Assembly (NCBI GenBank): GCA_038380435.1
Contig: JAWZYU010000020.1
Span: 47,152,307-47,216,306, forward strand
Source: Ryuthela nishihirai
Lineage: Eukaryota; Arthropoda; Arachnida; Araneae; Heptathelidae
Length of the DNA: 64,000 nucleotides
Reading direction: 5' to 3'
Of the stretch, positions 10,201 through 22,600 are shown in pieces. The notes beneath the pieces were generated by a model. It searched no databases and was not told the DNA's origin. It saw nothing but the letters and a program-made list of their open reading frames with translations. The position numbers were made by a program, and so were the translations under genes. Within the stretch, counting starts at the first letter, position 1; every line of letters begins with the position of its first letter.

Positions 10201-10536
10201 GGTTGGGTTGTTTTACCTCTGAGCGGCACTTTTTTGCACACCATGGGCTAAATGGCCAGGTCACATGGACTCCGAAGGCTCAGAGAAGGTTGGGGGAGGG
10301 GACCCACTGGAACAGCTGTTGGGAGACAGATGGTAGCCTCCCGTCAAGGCCATCCAGCGTGTTCTTTAACGTGCAGAGGGTATGGCTCTCCCGCACACGG
10401 GGCCACGGCTTAATGTCCCATCCGACGGACGGCGGCCTTTCCAAGCCCATCGGTGTCCCTTACTGACCGTGGGCAGGGCGGGGAATTTTGTGGAGATAAA
10501 TCTCAACGCTGACCCAGCTGGGACTCGAACCTGGGA
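10201..10536 (-). mobile_element. SINE-A copy, 5'-truncated
   Basis: Reverse copy flanked by CTACTCCAACG (10190-10200 and 10537-10547). It stops inside the tRNA-like region just past the B box (GGGACTCGAACCTGGGA), so most of the tRNA head is absent. This is typical of incomplete target-primed reverse transcription. Confidence 0.93.
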
Positions 10537-10556
10537 CTACTCCAACGGAGTAGTAC

Positions 10557-10673
10557 AGTGGTTTTACCTATAAGCGGCCATTTTTCGCTTACAGTAGGTC
10601 CCGAGGACAGATAAGTCTGATGGAAGGAGATCACTGAGCAGCTGTCAGGGGAATCCTGTTAAGGCCATCCAGC
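10557..10673 (-). mobile_element. Old SINE-A fragment
   Basis: Degraded tail and body: GTTTTACCTATAAGCGGCC near 10560, and GTTAAGGCCATCCAGCA at the right end. It is older than the adjacent copy by eye. Confidence 0.6.
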
Positions 10674-11250
10674 AGGCCCGGATCTAGAAAAAATTGAGGG
10701 GGGGGGGGGGTGAGGGCAAGAGACTGGATTTCCAATGAAGTATAATATTTCCCCCTCAGTTTTACAGGTCTTAAAAAATTTTTGTTGGTTGGTTGTTTTA
10801 CCTCTGAGCGGCATTATTTTGCACAGTATGGGCTAAATGGCCAGGTCACATGGACCCCGAAGGCTCAGAGAAGGTTGGGGGAGGGGACCCACTGGAACAG
10901 CTGTTGGGAGACAGATGGTAGCCTCCCGTCAAGGCCATCCAGTGTGTTCTTTAACGTGCACAGGGTATGGCTCTCCTGCACACGGGGCCACGGCTTAACG
11001 TCCCATCCGACGGACGGCGGACTTTCCAAGCCCATTGGTGTCCCCTACTGACTGTGGGCATGGCGGGGAATTTTGCGGAGATAAATCTCAACCTGACCCA
11101 GCTGGGATTCGAACCTGGGAACTGCAGATTATGAGCCTGGCGCACTACCTACTGAGCCACCCCCGTTCCCATCTGAAAAAAATGCATGAAATATAAATAA
11201 GTTTAATAATTTTTTTCCCCATTACCCTTACTAGCATTCTGCTGAAGAAT
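10674..11250. repeat. Interspersed repeat Y, split by a SINE-A
   Basis: Left piece GGCCCGGATCTAG with a G run, then GACTGGATTTCCAATGAAG. The right piece after the SINE reads TTACCCTTACTAGCATTCTG. The same order is seen at 50690-50900 (GGCTGGATTTCTATTGAAATG, then TTACTAGCATTCTCAAACGG). This supports one element interrupted at about 10783-11168. Confidence 0.6.
10783..11168 (-). mobile_element. SINE-A copy
   Basis: Nearly full-length reverse copy, from GGTTGGTTGTTTTACCTCTG to the ACTGAGCCACCCCCGTTCCC head. It is inserted in interspersed repeat Y. Confidence 0.92.
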
Positions 11251-11637
11251 GGGGGCAAGGGTGGTTCAGTCGGTAGCGCGCCAGTCTCGTAATCTGTAGT
11301 TCCCAGTTTCGAGTCCCAGCTGGGTCAGCGTTGAGATTTATCTCCACAAAAATTCCCCGCCCTGCCCACGGTCAGTAGGGGACACCGATGGGCTTGGAAA
11401 GGCCGCCGTCCGTCGGATGGGACGTTAAGCCGTGGCCCCGTGTGCGGGAGAGCCATACCCTGTGCACGTTAAAGAACACGCTGGATGGCCTTGACGGGAG
11501 GCTACCAATCTGTCTCCCAACAGCTGTTCCAGTGGCTCCCCTCCCCCAACCTTCTCTGAGCCTTCGGAGTCCATGTGACCTGGCCATTTAGCCCATGGTG
11601 TGCAAAAAAGTGCCGCTCAGAGGTAAAGCAACCCAAC
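11251..11637 (+). mobile_element. SINE-A copy
   Basis: Full-length forward copy, from GGGGGCAAGGGTGGTTCAGT to GGTAAAGCAACCCAACCC. No clear target duplication was found. Confidence 0.92.
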
Positions 11638-11639
11638 CC

Positions 11640-12320
11640 GTACACAATGCAGTAATAGTAGGAGTAGACCCCCCCCCCCGTTTAGTAGGAGAGAAAAACC
11701 TTTAAAGGTTCAAAACCCGCAGCGTTAATTCGCGTGAACTTACCGTTATTTATTCCCATACTAGATATGCGCTAAATGTAAAACAGAGGTAAAATGATCT
11801 TTAACCCAACGCTTTTCAGCTCATTAAATACAAAGAAAGAAAATAAAGGAACATGTTGCACCTCCTTGCTAATAAAAGGAGAGCCAGATGTTCTTCCAGG
11901 AGAAATGATCCAAAGCAGTGAGCACTCATTTGCGTTTTTCCTCGGCGTTGTTCTTTCCAACTATCAAAGCTTCTCGCATCACAGATGAAAACATGCATCG
12001 ATAATTTTTTTTTCTCCTCTGGCGATCATCGTGAATGTTCATTTCTGCGTCATTTATTTTCGGGATTTGATGTAATTACCGGTGATTCATCTTTCCTTCG
12101 ACCTAGCGCGACAAATTTCGAATTTTCGCTCACTAATTAAAGCGTTATCGTTGGTTCGGTGTCATTAAGATATCAGTGGTGCCCATGTTTGTTCATTGTA
12201 GTTATTGCACGCGCTCAGAATCGCGCATTGCGGCAATTTGGCTTAAAAAGACTGAAATGCGATTTGAAATCTTCTAAAAGGCTAGCTGGTTCTACACCGC
12301 GCTAAAGAATTAGAGAATAA
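11640..12320. other. Unassigned stretch
   Basis: Mixed-composition DNA with a C run at 11671-11680. Short overlapping frames of 60-64 codons on both strands show no motif. Confidence 0.45.
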
Positions 12321-12344
12321 TTGCTCGCATTTGTGCTAACGGAA

Positions 12345-13680
12345 GGCCACATTCAAAACTTCTCCAACTTCAAAATATTCTTTTTACGGGAAAAGGTCAC
12401 TGAACATAAGTTAAAGATCGCAATCAAAACTTCTCCAACTTTCAAAATATTCTTTTTACGGGAAAAGGTCACTGAACATAAGTTACAGATCGCAATCAAA
12501 ACTTCTCCAACTTTCAAAATATTCTTTTTACGGGAAAAGGTCACTGAACATAAGTTAAAAATCGCAATCAGAACTTCTCCTACTTTCAAAATATTCTTTT
12601 TACGGGAAAAGGTCACTGAACATAAGTTAAAGATCGCAATCAGAACTTTCCAACTTTCAAAATATTCTTTTTACGGGAAAAGGTCACTCAACATAAGTTA
12701 AAGATCGCAATCAAAACTTCTCCAACTTTCAAAATATTCTTTTTACGGGAAAAGGTCACTCAACATAAGTTAAAGATCGCAATCAAAACTTCTCCAACTT
12801 TCAAAATATTCTTTTTACGGGAAAAGGTCACTGAACATAAGTTAAAAATCGCAATCAGAACTTCTCCAACTTTCAAAATATTCTTTTTACGGGAAAAGGT
12901 CACTGAACATAAGTTAAAGATCGCAATCAGAACTTTCCAACTTTCAAAATATTCTTTTTACGGGAAAAGGTCACTGAACATAAGTTAAAGATCGCAATCA
13001 AAACTTCAACTTTGAAAATATTCTTTTTACGGGAAAAGGTCACTGAACATAAGTTACAGATCGCAATCAAAACTTCTCCAACTTTCAAAATATTCTTTTT
13101 ACGGGAAAAGGTCACTGAACATAAGTTACAGATCGCAATCAGAACTTCTCCAACTTTCAAAATATTCTTTTTACGGGAAAAGGTCACTGAACATAAGTTA
13201 AAGATCGCAATCAGAACTTTCCAACTTTCAAGATATTCTTTTTACGGGAAAAGGCCACTGAACATAAGTTAAATCAACATAAGTTAAAGATCGCAATCAG
13301 AACTTCTCCAACTTTCAACATATTCTTTTTACGGAAAAAGTTCACCGAACATAAGTTAAAGATCGCAATCAAAACTTCTCCAACTTTCAAGATATTCTTT
13401 TTACGGGAAAAGGTCACTGAACATAAGTTAAATCAACATAAGTTAAAGATCGCAATCAAAACTTCTCCAACTTTCAAAATATTCTTTTTACGGGAAAAGG
13501 TCACTGAACATAAGTTAAAGATCGCAATCAAAACTTCTCCAACTTTGAAAATATTCTTTTTACGGGAAAAGGTCACTGAACATAAGTTACAGATCGCAAT
13601 CAAAACTTCTCCAACTTTCAAAATATTCTTTTTACGGGAAAACGTCACTGAACATAAGTTAAAGATCACAATCAGACCTC
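12345..13680. repeat. 72-bp satellite (about 18 units)
   Basis: Units contain AACTTCTCCAACTTTCAAAA, TTCTTTTTACGGGAAAAGG, TCACTGAACATAAGTTAAAG and ATCGCAATC. The period is 72 bp, exactly 24 codons, so long frames stay open on both strands where units are intact. Short units (near 12650, 12930, 13000 and 13220) lack one or a few bases. Two positions (about 13270 and 13430) carry an extra TCAACATAAGTTAAA piece. Confidence 0.97.
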
Positions 13681-13819
13681 TTCAGATCTTGATTTTTTTC
13701 TTCACTATTTGTTCGGTGTTTTAAGAATTACGGAAGTTGAAACATTACGCAGCGGAATTTTCAGTTTTAACAATTCATCTGAAAAGTTAATGAAACCATA
13801 AAATGTTTAGTAAATTAAG

Positions 13820-14545
13820 TGACCTTTGTAAGTTTGCTTCATCGTTTTACCGAATTTTTTGAAAAAAATCTTGCAGGGTGTGACCCTTTTGCAAAACATG
13901 TTTGTTAAAAAATATGACAACTCTGTAAATAGTTTTTGTTAAAGTTGAAGAACGTGACGCCTTTGTAAAAAGCTTTTTAAAAGTTTAATGTGATGCCTCC
14001 GAAAAAAAACTTTTACAAAAATTTAGCAGTATGATGTGTCTTTATTTTTTTAAGTTGACAGGTGTGACGCCTCTGTAAAACTTTTGTAAAAGTTGAGGAA
14101 CGGGATATCTCCTTAAATATTTTGCTTAAGTGCGTAGTATGTTGCCTCTTGAAAATCTTCTATAAAAGTTGAAGGGTGTGACGTCATCTATTTACTTTTT
14201 TTTCCCGGAAGTTTATAAATGCGAATCTTTTGTAAAACTGTTAGTAAAAGTTCAGGAGTGTGATATTTCTGTACAAAAAAATTGTAAGAGTTCAGAAATG
14301 GGAGGTTTTTGTAACTTTTTTGTAAAAATTGAGGAGTATGATAATATTTTAAATTTCTGCAAAAGTTTAGGAATCCTAAAATTTTTGGTAAATCCCTAAA
14401 ATTTTTTAAAGATTTAAGAATGTGATATTTTTATAAAATATATTTTGTAAAAGTTCAGGATTGCGATGCCTTTATAAAAGTTTTTGTAAAATTTTAGGAG
14501 TGGGACGTCTATAAAATATTTTTGTAAAAGTTGGGACGCCTCTGT
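13820..14545. repeat. Degenerate tandem repeat
   Basis: A loose motif recurs roughly every 50-65 bp: GTGTGACGCCTCTGTAAAA followed by TTTTTGTAAAAGTTGAGG. Examples lie near 13880, 13950, 14060, 14100, 14260 and 14470. Divergence is high, which suggests an old array bordering the younger 72-bp array. Confidence 0.65.
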
Positions 14546-14859
14546 ATGATTGTTCCAGTCCCACAATTTTTTAAACACTGAATGACTATTGATAATGATT
14601 TGGAGAGATTTCATTCAGATTTTTAATTCATCTCGGGTGGCATTTTCAAATTAATATGGTTTTGTTCAAAGTTAGTGAAGCCTCGAATCTGACGGCTTCT
14701 CTTTGTCACAACATAAGAAATTATCTTTTATTTACGTTTTATCAGTATATATATTTAGCTGTAATAAAAGACTGAAATTCTAAGATTTCCTCTAAAACAA
14801 AAATAAAAAAATTCGTCTTTTGTTGGAAAAGTGCTAAAAATATATTACTCCATATTTAT

Positions 14860-15253
14860 TATTGTGGCGGGTGTGGCTCAGTCGGTAGCGCGCCAGGCTC
14901 GTAATCTGTAGTTCCCAGGTTCGAGTCCCAGCTGGGTCAGCGTTGAGATTTATCTCCGCAAAATTCCCCGCCTTGCCCACGGTCAGTAGGGGACACCGAT
15001 GGGCTTGGAAAGGCTGCCGTCCGTCGGATGGGACGTTAAGCCGTGGCCCCGTGTGCGGGAGAGCCATACCCTGTGCACGTTAAAGAACACGCTGGATGGC
15101 CTTGACGGGAGACTACCATCTGTCTCCCAACAGCTGTTCCAGTGGGTCCCCTCCCCCAACCTTCTCTGAGCCTTTGGGGTCCACGTGACGTGGCCATTTA
15201 GCCCCCCCAAAAAAAGTGTGCAAAAAAGTGCCTCTCAGATGTAAAACAACCCA
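14860..15253 (+). mobile_element. SINE-A copy
   Basis: Forward copy flanked by ACTCCATATTTAT (14847-14859 and 15254-15266). Near the tail the usual CCATGGTGTG is disturbed by a CCCCCCAAAAAAAGTG insertion. Confidence 0.94.
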
Positions 15254-15386
15254 ACTCCATATTTATCCACAAGCATTTTCCGAATCTCCGTTGGTTTTAA
15301 TATACACCTTTAGAGGATGCTAAAGCTGGGAAAGAATCACAATTTTTTTCTTCTCTTTGAAAATTTTTATAACATGTTGAAAACCC

Positions 15387-15950
15387 ATGATCTCTGACAT
15401 CACTCTAGTTGAACGTATACTCAGATTGTTTAATAAGAGTCTTCCTGAACTTTTTAACTCAAGCTGCGAGGAACGATTGAGAGTTCTCAATATTCACTCC
15501 TTGGAATGGAGAAGGTTGGTTCACAATCCAAAAATATCTCTTATAAAAATAATTAACAACCTTCTTTTTTCAAATCCGGTGGAGCCATTGATTCATGTTT
15601 TGGACTCTAGCAGAACAAGGAGGCATCCTCAGTCTCATGCTAGAACAAACTGTAAATATCACTCCTTTATATGCCGAGTTGGTCGTGTTTGGAACACTCT
15701 ACCTCCTGATGTAGTGTTGTCCCCAACTTTGCCCTATTTCCAAAGATGGACTAAATACAGTCGACTTAGCCAAATTTCTAAAATGTTTTTAAGTTTTAAC
15801 ATTCTTTATGTATATAGTTATACGTATGTTTTCAAACTGTTAACCATAGTATAACAGTTTTGCATGTGAAAATTGTAAATATTTCCCTGTTTTTGATGTC
15901 TTGAGCGGTGTTAGCGTATAATTTTGTACATTCCTGTCAATAAATAAAAA
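15387..15950 (+). pseudogene. 5'-truncated LINE tail (CR1/Jockey-like)
   Basis: A 155-codon frame (15387-15854) resembles the C-terminal region beyond reverse transcriptase in CR1/Jockey-type LINEs. It has an RLRVLNIHSLEWRR helix segment and the typical closing block FICRVGRVWNTLPPDVV. The catalytic reverse transcriptase and endonuclease are absent. The copy ends near an A-rich TCAATAAATAAAAATAATG. The assignment is by motif resemblance only; the exact clade is uncertain. Confidence 0.7.
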
Positions 15951-16031
15951 TAATGAAGAAATTAAATCAGGTATTTTTAAAGGCATTGTTGCTCTGAAAT
16001 ACTCCATCTTTTGCAGCTCCTTAAACAATGA

Positions 16032-16420
16032 GGGGCGGGGGTGGCTCAGTAGGTAGCGCACCAGGCTCGTAATCTGTAGTTCCCAGGTTCGAGTCCCAGC
16101 TGGGTCAGCGTTGAAATTTACCTCCGCAAAAATTCCCCGCCCTGCCCACGGTCAGTAGGGGACACCGATGGGCTTGGAAAGGCCGCCGCCCGTCGGATGG
16201 GACGTTAAGCCGTGGTTCCGTGTGCGGGAGAGACATATCCTGAGCACGTTAAAGAACACGCTGGATGGCCTTGACGGGAGGCTACCATCTGTCTCCCAAC
16301 AGCTGTTCCAGTGGGTCACCTCCCCCAACCTTCTCTGAGCCTTCGGGGTCCATGTGACCTGGCCATTTAGCCCATGGTGTGCAAAAAAGTGCCGCTCAGA
16401 GGTAAAACAACCCAAAACAA
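16032..16420 (+). mobile_element. SINE-A copy
   Basis: Full-length forward copy flanked by CCTTAAACAATGA (16019-16031 and 16421-16433). Confidence 0.95.
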
Positions 16421-16524
16421 CCTTAAACAATGAACGAATATTGTTGAAAATAGAGATTTGATTGAGATTGTAATTTATCTTGAGTAACATTTTACCATAA
16501 AAATTTCGTTTAGAAAGTTATTTA

Positions 16525-16683
16525 GTTCAGTAGAGCGCCAGACATATACAGTTCCGACTGCGCCAGTGTTGAGATTGGTCTCTGTTAACTTCCACCCTAC
16601 CCTCGGTGGAAAACGACACCGATGGGCTTGAAAAGACCGACTTCCTCCGGATGAGACCTTAAGCCACCTCCGTGTGCAAGAAA
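16525..16683 (+). mobile_element. SINE-A head at the left edge of the big array
   Basis: Diverged tRNA-like head and first third of SINE-A: TTCAGTAGAGCGCCAG, CAGTGTTGAGATTGGTCTC, ACACCGATGGGCTTG, CCTTAAGCC. It flows in register into the first 167-bp unit. Confidence 0.85.
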
Positions 16684-19600
16684 GACACACTCTGTACACT
16701 TCAAGAACACGCTGGATAGGGTTGATGGAAACTTCCACCTTGTCTCCTAAAGACTGTCCAGTGGATTTCCTACCCAAACCTCCTCTGAGCCCTTGGGGTC
16801 CTTGTAACTTGATTATTTAGTCCTTTGTGTGCAAAAAACGTACCGCTCAGAGAGCCACATCCTGTACACTTTAACACGCTGGATGGCACTGATGGAAAGC
16901 TTCCACCTTGTCTCCTAAAGACTGTCCAGTGGATTTCTTCCCCAAACCTTCTCTGAGCCCTTGGGGTCCTTGTGACTTGATTATTTAGTCCTTTGTGTGC
17001 AAAAAAGTACCGCTCAGAGAGCCACATCCTGTACACTTTAACACGCTGGATAGCACTGATGGAAAGCTTCCACCTTGTCTCCTAAAAAATGTCCAGTGGA
17101 TTTCCTCCCCAAACCTTCTCTGAGCCCTTGGGGTCCTTGTGACTTGATTATTTAGTCCTTTGTGTGCAAAAAAAGTACCGCTCAGAGAGCCACATCCTGT
17201 ACACTTTCACACGCTGGATAGCACTGATGGAAAGTTTCCAGATTGTCTCCTAAAAAATGTCCAGTGGATTTCCTACCCAAACCTTCTCTGAGCCCTTGGG
17301 GTCCTTGTGACTTGATTATTTAGTCCTTTGTGTGCAAAAAAGTACCGCTCAGAGAGCCACATCCTGTACACTTTAACACGCTGGATAGCACTGATAGAAA
17401 GCTTCCACCATGTCTCCTAAAAAATGTCCAGTGGATTTCCTCCCCAAACCTTCTCTGAGCCCTTGGGGTCCTTGTGACTTGATTATTTAGTCCTTTGAGT
17501 GCAAAAAAGTACCGCTCAGAGAGCCACATCCTGTACACTTTAACACGCTGGATGGCACTGATGGAAAGCTTCCACCTTGTCTCCTAAAGACTGTCCAGTG
17601 GATTTCCTCCCCAAACCTTCTCTGAGCCCTTGGGGTCCTTGTGACTTGATTATTTAGTCCTTTGTGTGCAAAAAAGTACCGCTCAGAGAGCCACATCCTG
17701 TACACTTTAACACGCTGGATAGCACTGATGGAAAGCTTCCACCTTGTCTCCTAAAAAATGTCCAGTGGATTTCCTCCCCAAACCTTCTCTGAGCCCTTGG
17801 GGTCCTTGTGACTTGATTATTTAGTCCTTTGTGTGCAAAAAAAGTACCGCTCAGAGAGCCACATCCTGTACACTTTCACACGCTGGATAGCACTGATGGA
17901 AAGTTTCCATCTTGTCTCCTAAAAAATGTCCAGTGGATTTCCTACCCAAACCTTCTCTGAGCCCTTGGGGTCCTTGTGACTTGATTATTTAGTCCTTTGT
18001 GTGCAAAAAAGTACCGCTCAGAGAGCCACATCCTGTACACTTTAACACGCTGGATAGCACTGATGGAAAGCTTCCACCTTGTCTCCTAAAAAATGTCCAG
18101 TGGATTTCCTACCCAAACCTTCTCTGAGCCCTTGGGGTCCTTGTGACTTGATTATTTAGTCCTTTGTGTGCAAAAAAGTACCGCTCAGAGAGCCACATCC
18201 TGTACACTTTAACACGCTGGATAGCACTGATGGAAAGCTTCCACCTTGTCTCCTAAAAAATGTCCAGTGGATTTCCTCCCCAAACCTTCTCTGAGCCCTT
18301 GGGGTCCTTGTGACTTGATTATTTAGTTCTTTGTGTGCAAAAAATGTACCGCTCAGAGAGCCACATCCTGTACACTTTAACACGCTGGATAGCACTGATG
18401 GAAAGCTTCCACCTTGTCTCCTAAAAAATGTCCAGTGGATTTCCTCCCCAAACCTTCTCTGAGCCCTTGTGGTCCTTGTGACTTGATTATTTAGTCCTTT
18501 GTGTGCAAAAAAAGTACTGCTCAGAGAGCCACATCCTGTACACTTTGACACGCTGGATAGCACTGATGGAAAGTTTCCACCTTGTCTCCTAAAAAATGTC
18601 CAGTGGATTTCCTCCCCAAACCTTCTCTGAGCCCTTGGGGTCCTTGTGACTTGATTATTTAGTCCTTTGTGTGCAAAAAAGTACCGCTCAGAGAGCCACA
18701 TCCTGTACACTTTCACACGCTGGATAGCACTGATGGAAAGTTTCCACCTTGTCTCCTAAAAAATGTCCAGTGGATTTCCTCCCCAAACCTTCTCTGAGCC
18801 CTTGGGGTCCTTGTGACTTGATTATTTAGTCCTTTGTGTGCAAAAAAGTACCGCTCAGAGAGCCACATCCTGTACACTTTAACACGCTGGATAGCACTGA
18901 TGGAAAGCTTCCACCTTGTCTCCTAAAAAATGTCCAGTGGATTTCCTACCCAAACCTTCTCTGAGCCCTTGGGGTCCTTGTGACTTGATTATTTAGTCCT
19001 TTGTGTGCAAAAAAGTACCGCTCAGAAAGCCACATCCTGTACACTTTCACACGCTGGATAGCACTGATGGAAAGTTTCCACCTTGTCTCCTAAAAAATGT
19101 CCAGTGGATTTCCTCCCCAAACCTTCTCTGAGCCCTTGGGGTCCTTGTGACTTGATTATTTAGTCCTTTGTGTGCAAAAAAGTACCGCTCAGAGAGCCAC
19201 ATCCTGTACACTTTAACACGCTGGATAGCACTGATGGAAAGCTTCCACCTTGTCTCCTAAAAAATGTCCAGTGGATTTCCTACCCAAACCTTCTCTGAGC
19301 CCTTGGGGTCCTTGTGACTTGATTATTTAGTTCTTTGTGTGCAAAAAATATACCGCTCAGAGAGCCACATCCTGTACACTTTAACACGCTGGATAGCACT
19401 GATGGAAAGCTTCCACCTTGTCTCCTAAAAAATGTCCAGTGGATTTCCTCCCCAAACCTTCTCTGAGCCCTTGGGGTCCTTGTGACTTGATTATTTAGTC
19501 CTTTGTGTGCAAAAAAGTACCGCTCAGAGAGCCACATCCTGTACACTTTCACACGCTGGATAGCACTGATGGAAAGTTTCCACCTTGTCTCCTAAAAAAT

Positions 19601-22600
19601 GTCCAGTGGATTTCCTCCCCAAACATTCTCTGAGCCCTTGGGGTCCTTGTGACTTGATTATTTAGTTCTTTGTGTGCAAAAAATATACCGCTCAGAGAGC
19701 CACATCCTGTACACTTTAACACGCTGGATAGCACTGATGGAAAGCTTCCACCTTGTCTCCTAAAAAATGTCCAGTGGATTTCCTACCCAAACCTTCTCTG
19801 AGCCCTTGGGGTCCTTGTGACTTGATTATTTAGTCCTTTGTGTGCAAAAAAGTACCGCTCAGAGAGCCACATCCTGTACACTTTCACACGCTGGATAGCA
19901 CTGATGGAAAGTTTCCACCTTGTCTCCTAAAAAATGTCCAGTGGATTTCCTACCCAAACCTTCTCTGAGCCCTTGGGGTCCTTGTGACTTGATTATTTAG
20001 TTCTTTGTGTGCAAAAAATATACCGCTCAGAGAGCCACATCCTGTACACTTTAACACGCTGGATAGCACTGATGGAAAGCTTCCACCTTGTCTCCTAAAA
20101 AATGTCCAGTGGATTTCCTCCCCAAACCTTCTCTGAGCCCTTGTGGTCCTTGTGACTTGATTATTTAGTCCTTTGTGTGCAAAAAAAGTACTGCTCAGAG
20201 AGCCACATCCTGTACACTTTCACACGCTGGATAGCACTGATGGAAAGTTTCCACCTTGTCTCCTAAAAAATGTCCAGTGGATTTCCTCCCCAAACCTTCT
20301 CTGAGCCCTTGGGGTCCTTGTGACTTGATTATTTAGTCCTTTGTGTGGAAAAAAAGTACCGCTCAGAGAGCCACATCCTGTACACTTTCACACGCTGGAT
20401 AGCACTGATGGAAAGTTTCCACCTTGTCTCCTAAAAAATGTCCAGTGGATTTCCTCCCCAAACCTTCTCTGAGCCCTTGGGGTCCTTGTGACTTGATTAT
20501 TTAGTCCTTTGTGTGCAAAAAAGTACCGCTCAGAGAGCCACATCCTGTACACTTTAACACGCTGGATAGCACTGATGGAAAGCTTCCACCTTGTCTCCTA
20601 AAAAATGTCCAGTGGATTTCCTCCCCAAACCTTCTCTGAGCCCTTGTGGTCCTTGTGACTTGATTATTTAGTCCTTTGTGTGCAAAAAAAGTACTGCTCA
20701 GAGAGCCACATCCTGTACACTTTCACACGCTGGATAGCACTGATGGAAAGTTTCCACCTTGTCTCCTAAAAAATGTCCAGTGGATTTCCTCCCCAAACCT
20801 TCTCTGAGCCCTTGGGGTCCTTGTGACTTGATTATTTAGTCCTTTGTGTGCAAAAAAGTACCGCTCAGAGAGCCACATCCTGTACACTTTAACACGCTGG
20901 ATAGCACTGATGGAAAGCTTCCACCTTGTCTCCTAAAAAATGTCCAGTGGATTTCCTCCCCAAACCTTCTCTGAGCCCTTGTGGTCCTTGTGACTTGATT
21001 ATTTAGTCCTTTGTGTGCAAAAAAAGTACTGCTCAGAGAGCCACATCCTGTACACTTTCACACGCTGGATAGCACTGATGGAAAGTTTCCACCTTGTCTC
21101 CTAAAAAATGTCCAGTGGATTTCCTCCCCAAACCTTCTCTGAGCCCTTGGGGTCCTTGTGACTTGATTATTTAGTCCTTTGTGTGGAAAAAAAGTACCGC
21201 TCAGAGAGCCACATCCTGTACACTTTCACACGCTGGATAGCACTGATGGAAAGCTTCCACCTTGTCTCCTAAAAAATGTCCAGTGGATTTCCTCCCCAAA
21301 CCTTCTCTGAGCCCTTGTGGTCCTTGTGACTTGATTATTTAGTCCTTTGTGTGCAAAAAAAGTACTGCTCAGAGAGCCACATCCTGTACACTTTCACACG
21401 CTGGATAGCACTGATGGAAAGTTTCCACCTTGTCTCCTAAAAAATGTCCAGTGGATTTCCTCCCCAAACCTTCTCTGAGCCCTTGGGGTCCTTGTGACTT
21501 GATTATTTAGTCCTTTGTGTGGAAAAAAAGTACCGCTCAGAGAGCCACATCCTGTACACTTTCACACGCTGGATAGCACTGATGGAAAGTTTCCACCTTG
21601 TCTCCTAAAAAATGTCCAGTGGATTTCCTCCCCAAACCTTCTCTGAGCCCTTGGGGTCCTTGTGACTTGATTATTTAGTCCTTTGTGTGCAAAAAAGTAC
21701 CGCTCAGAGAGCCACATCCTGTACACTTTAACACGCTGGATAGCACTGATGGAAAGCTTCCACCTTGTCTCCTAAAAAATGTCCAGTGGATTTCCTCCCC
21801 AAACCTTCTCTGAGCCCTTGTGGTCCTTGTGACTTGATTATTTAGTCCTTTGTGTGCAAAAAAAGTACTGCTCAGAGAGCCACATCCTGTACACTTTCAC
21901 ACGCTGGATAGCACTGATGGAAAGTTTCCACCTTGTCTCCTAAAAAATGTCCAGTGGATTTCCTCCCCAAACCTTCTCTGAGCCCTTGGGGTCCTTGTGA
22001 CTTGATTATTTAGTCCTTTGTGTGGAAAAAAAGTACCGCTCAGAGAGCCACATCCTGTACACTTTCACACGCTGGATAGCACTGATGGAAAGCTTCCACC
22101 TTGTCTCCTAAAAAATGTCCAGTGGATTTCCTCCCCAAACCTTCTCTGAGCCCTTGGGGTCCTTGTGACTTGATTATTTAGTCCTTTGTGTGGAAAAAAA
22201 GTACCGCTCAGAGAGCCACATCCTGTACACTTTCACACGCTGGATAGCACTGATGGAAAGTTTCCATCTTGTCTCCTAAAAAATGTCCAGTGGATTTCCT
22301 CCCCAAACCTTCTCTGAGCCCTTGGGGTCCTTGTGACTTGATTATTTAGTCCTTTGTGTGCAAAAAAAGTACCGCTCAGAGAGCCACATCCTGTACACTT
22401 TCACACGCTGGATAGCACTGATGGAAAGTTTCCACCTTGTCTCCTAAAAAATGTCCAGTGGATTTCCTCCCCAAACCTTCTCTGAGCCCTTGGGGTCCTT
22501 GTGACTTGATTATTTAGTCCTTTGTGTGCAAAAAAGTACCGCTCAGAGAGCCACATCCTGTACACTTTAACACGCTGGATATCACTGATGGAAAGCTTCC

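Noticed and set aside
12321..12701. 126-codon frame with KIFFLREKVTEHKL repeats
   Set aside because: The 72-bp unit equals 24 codons, so frames stay open on both strands. This is a satellite, not a repeat protein.
18156..18716. 186-codon minus-strand frame in the 167-bp array
   Set aside because: It arises from tandem units that happen to lack stops. Neighbouring units with one-base length changes break it, and the sequence is SINE-derived.
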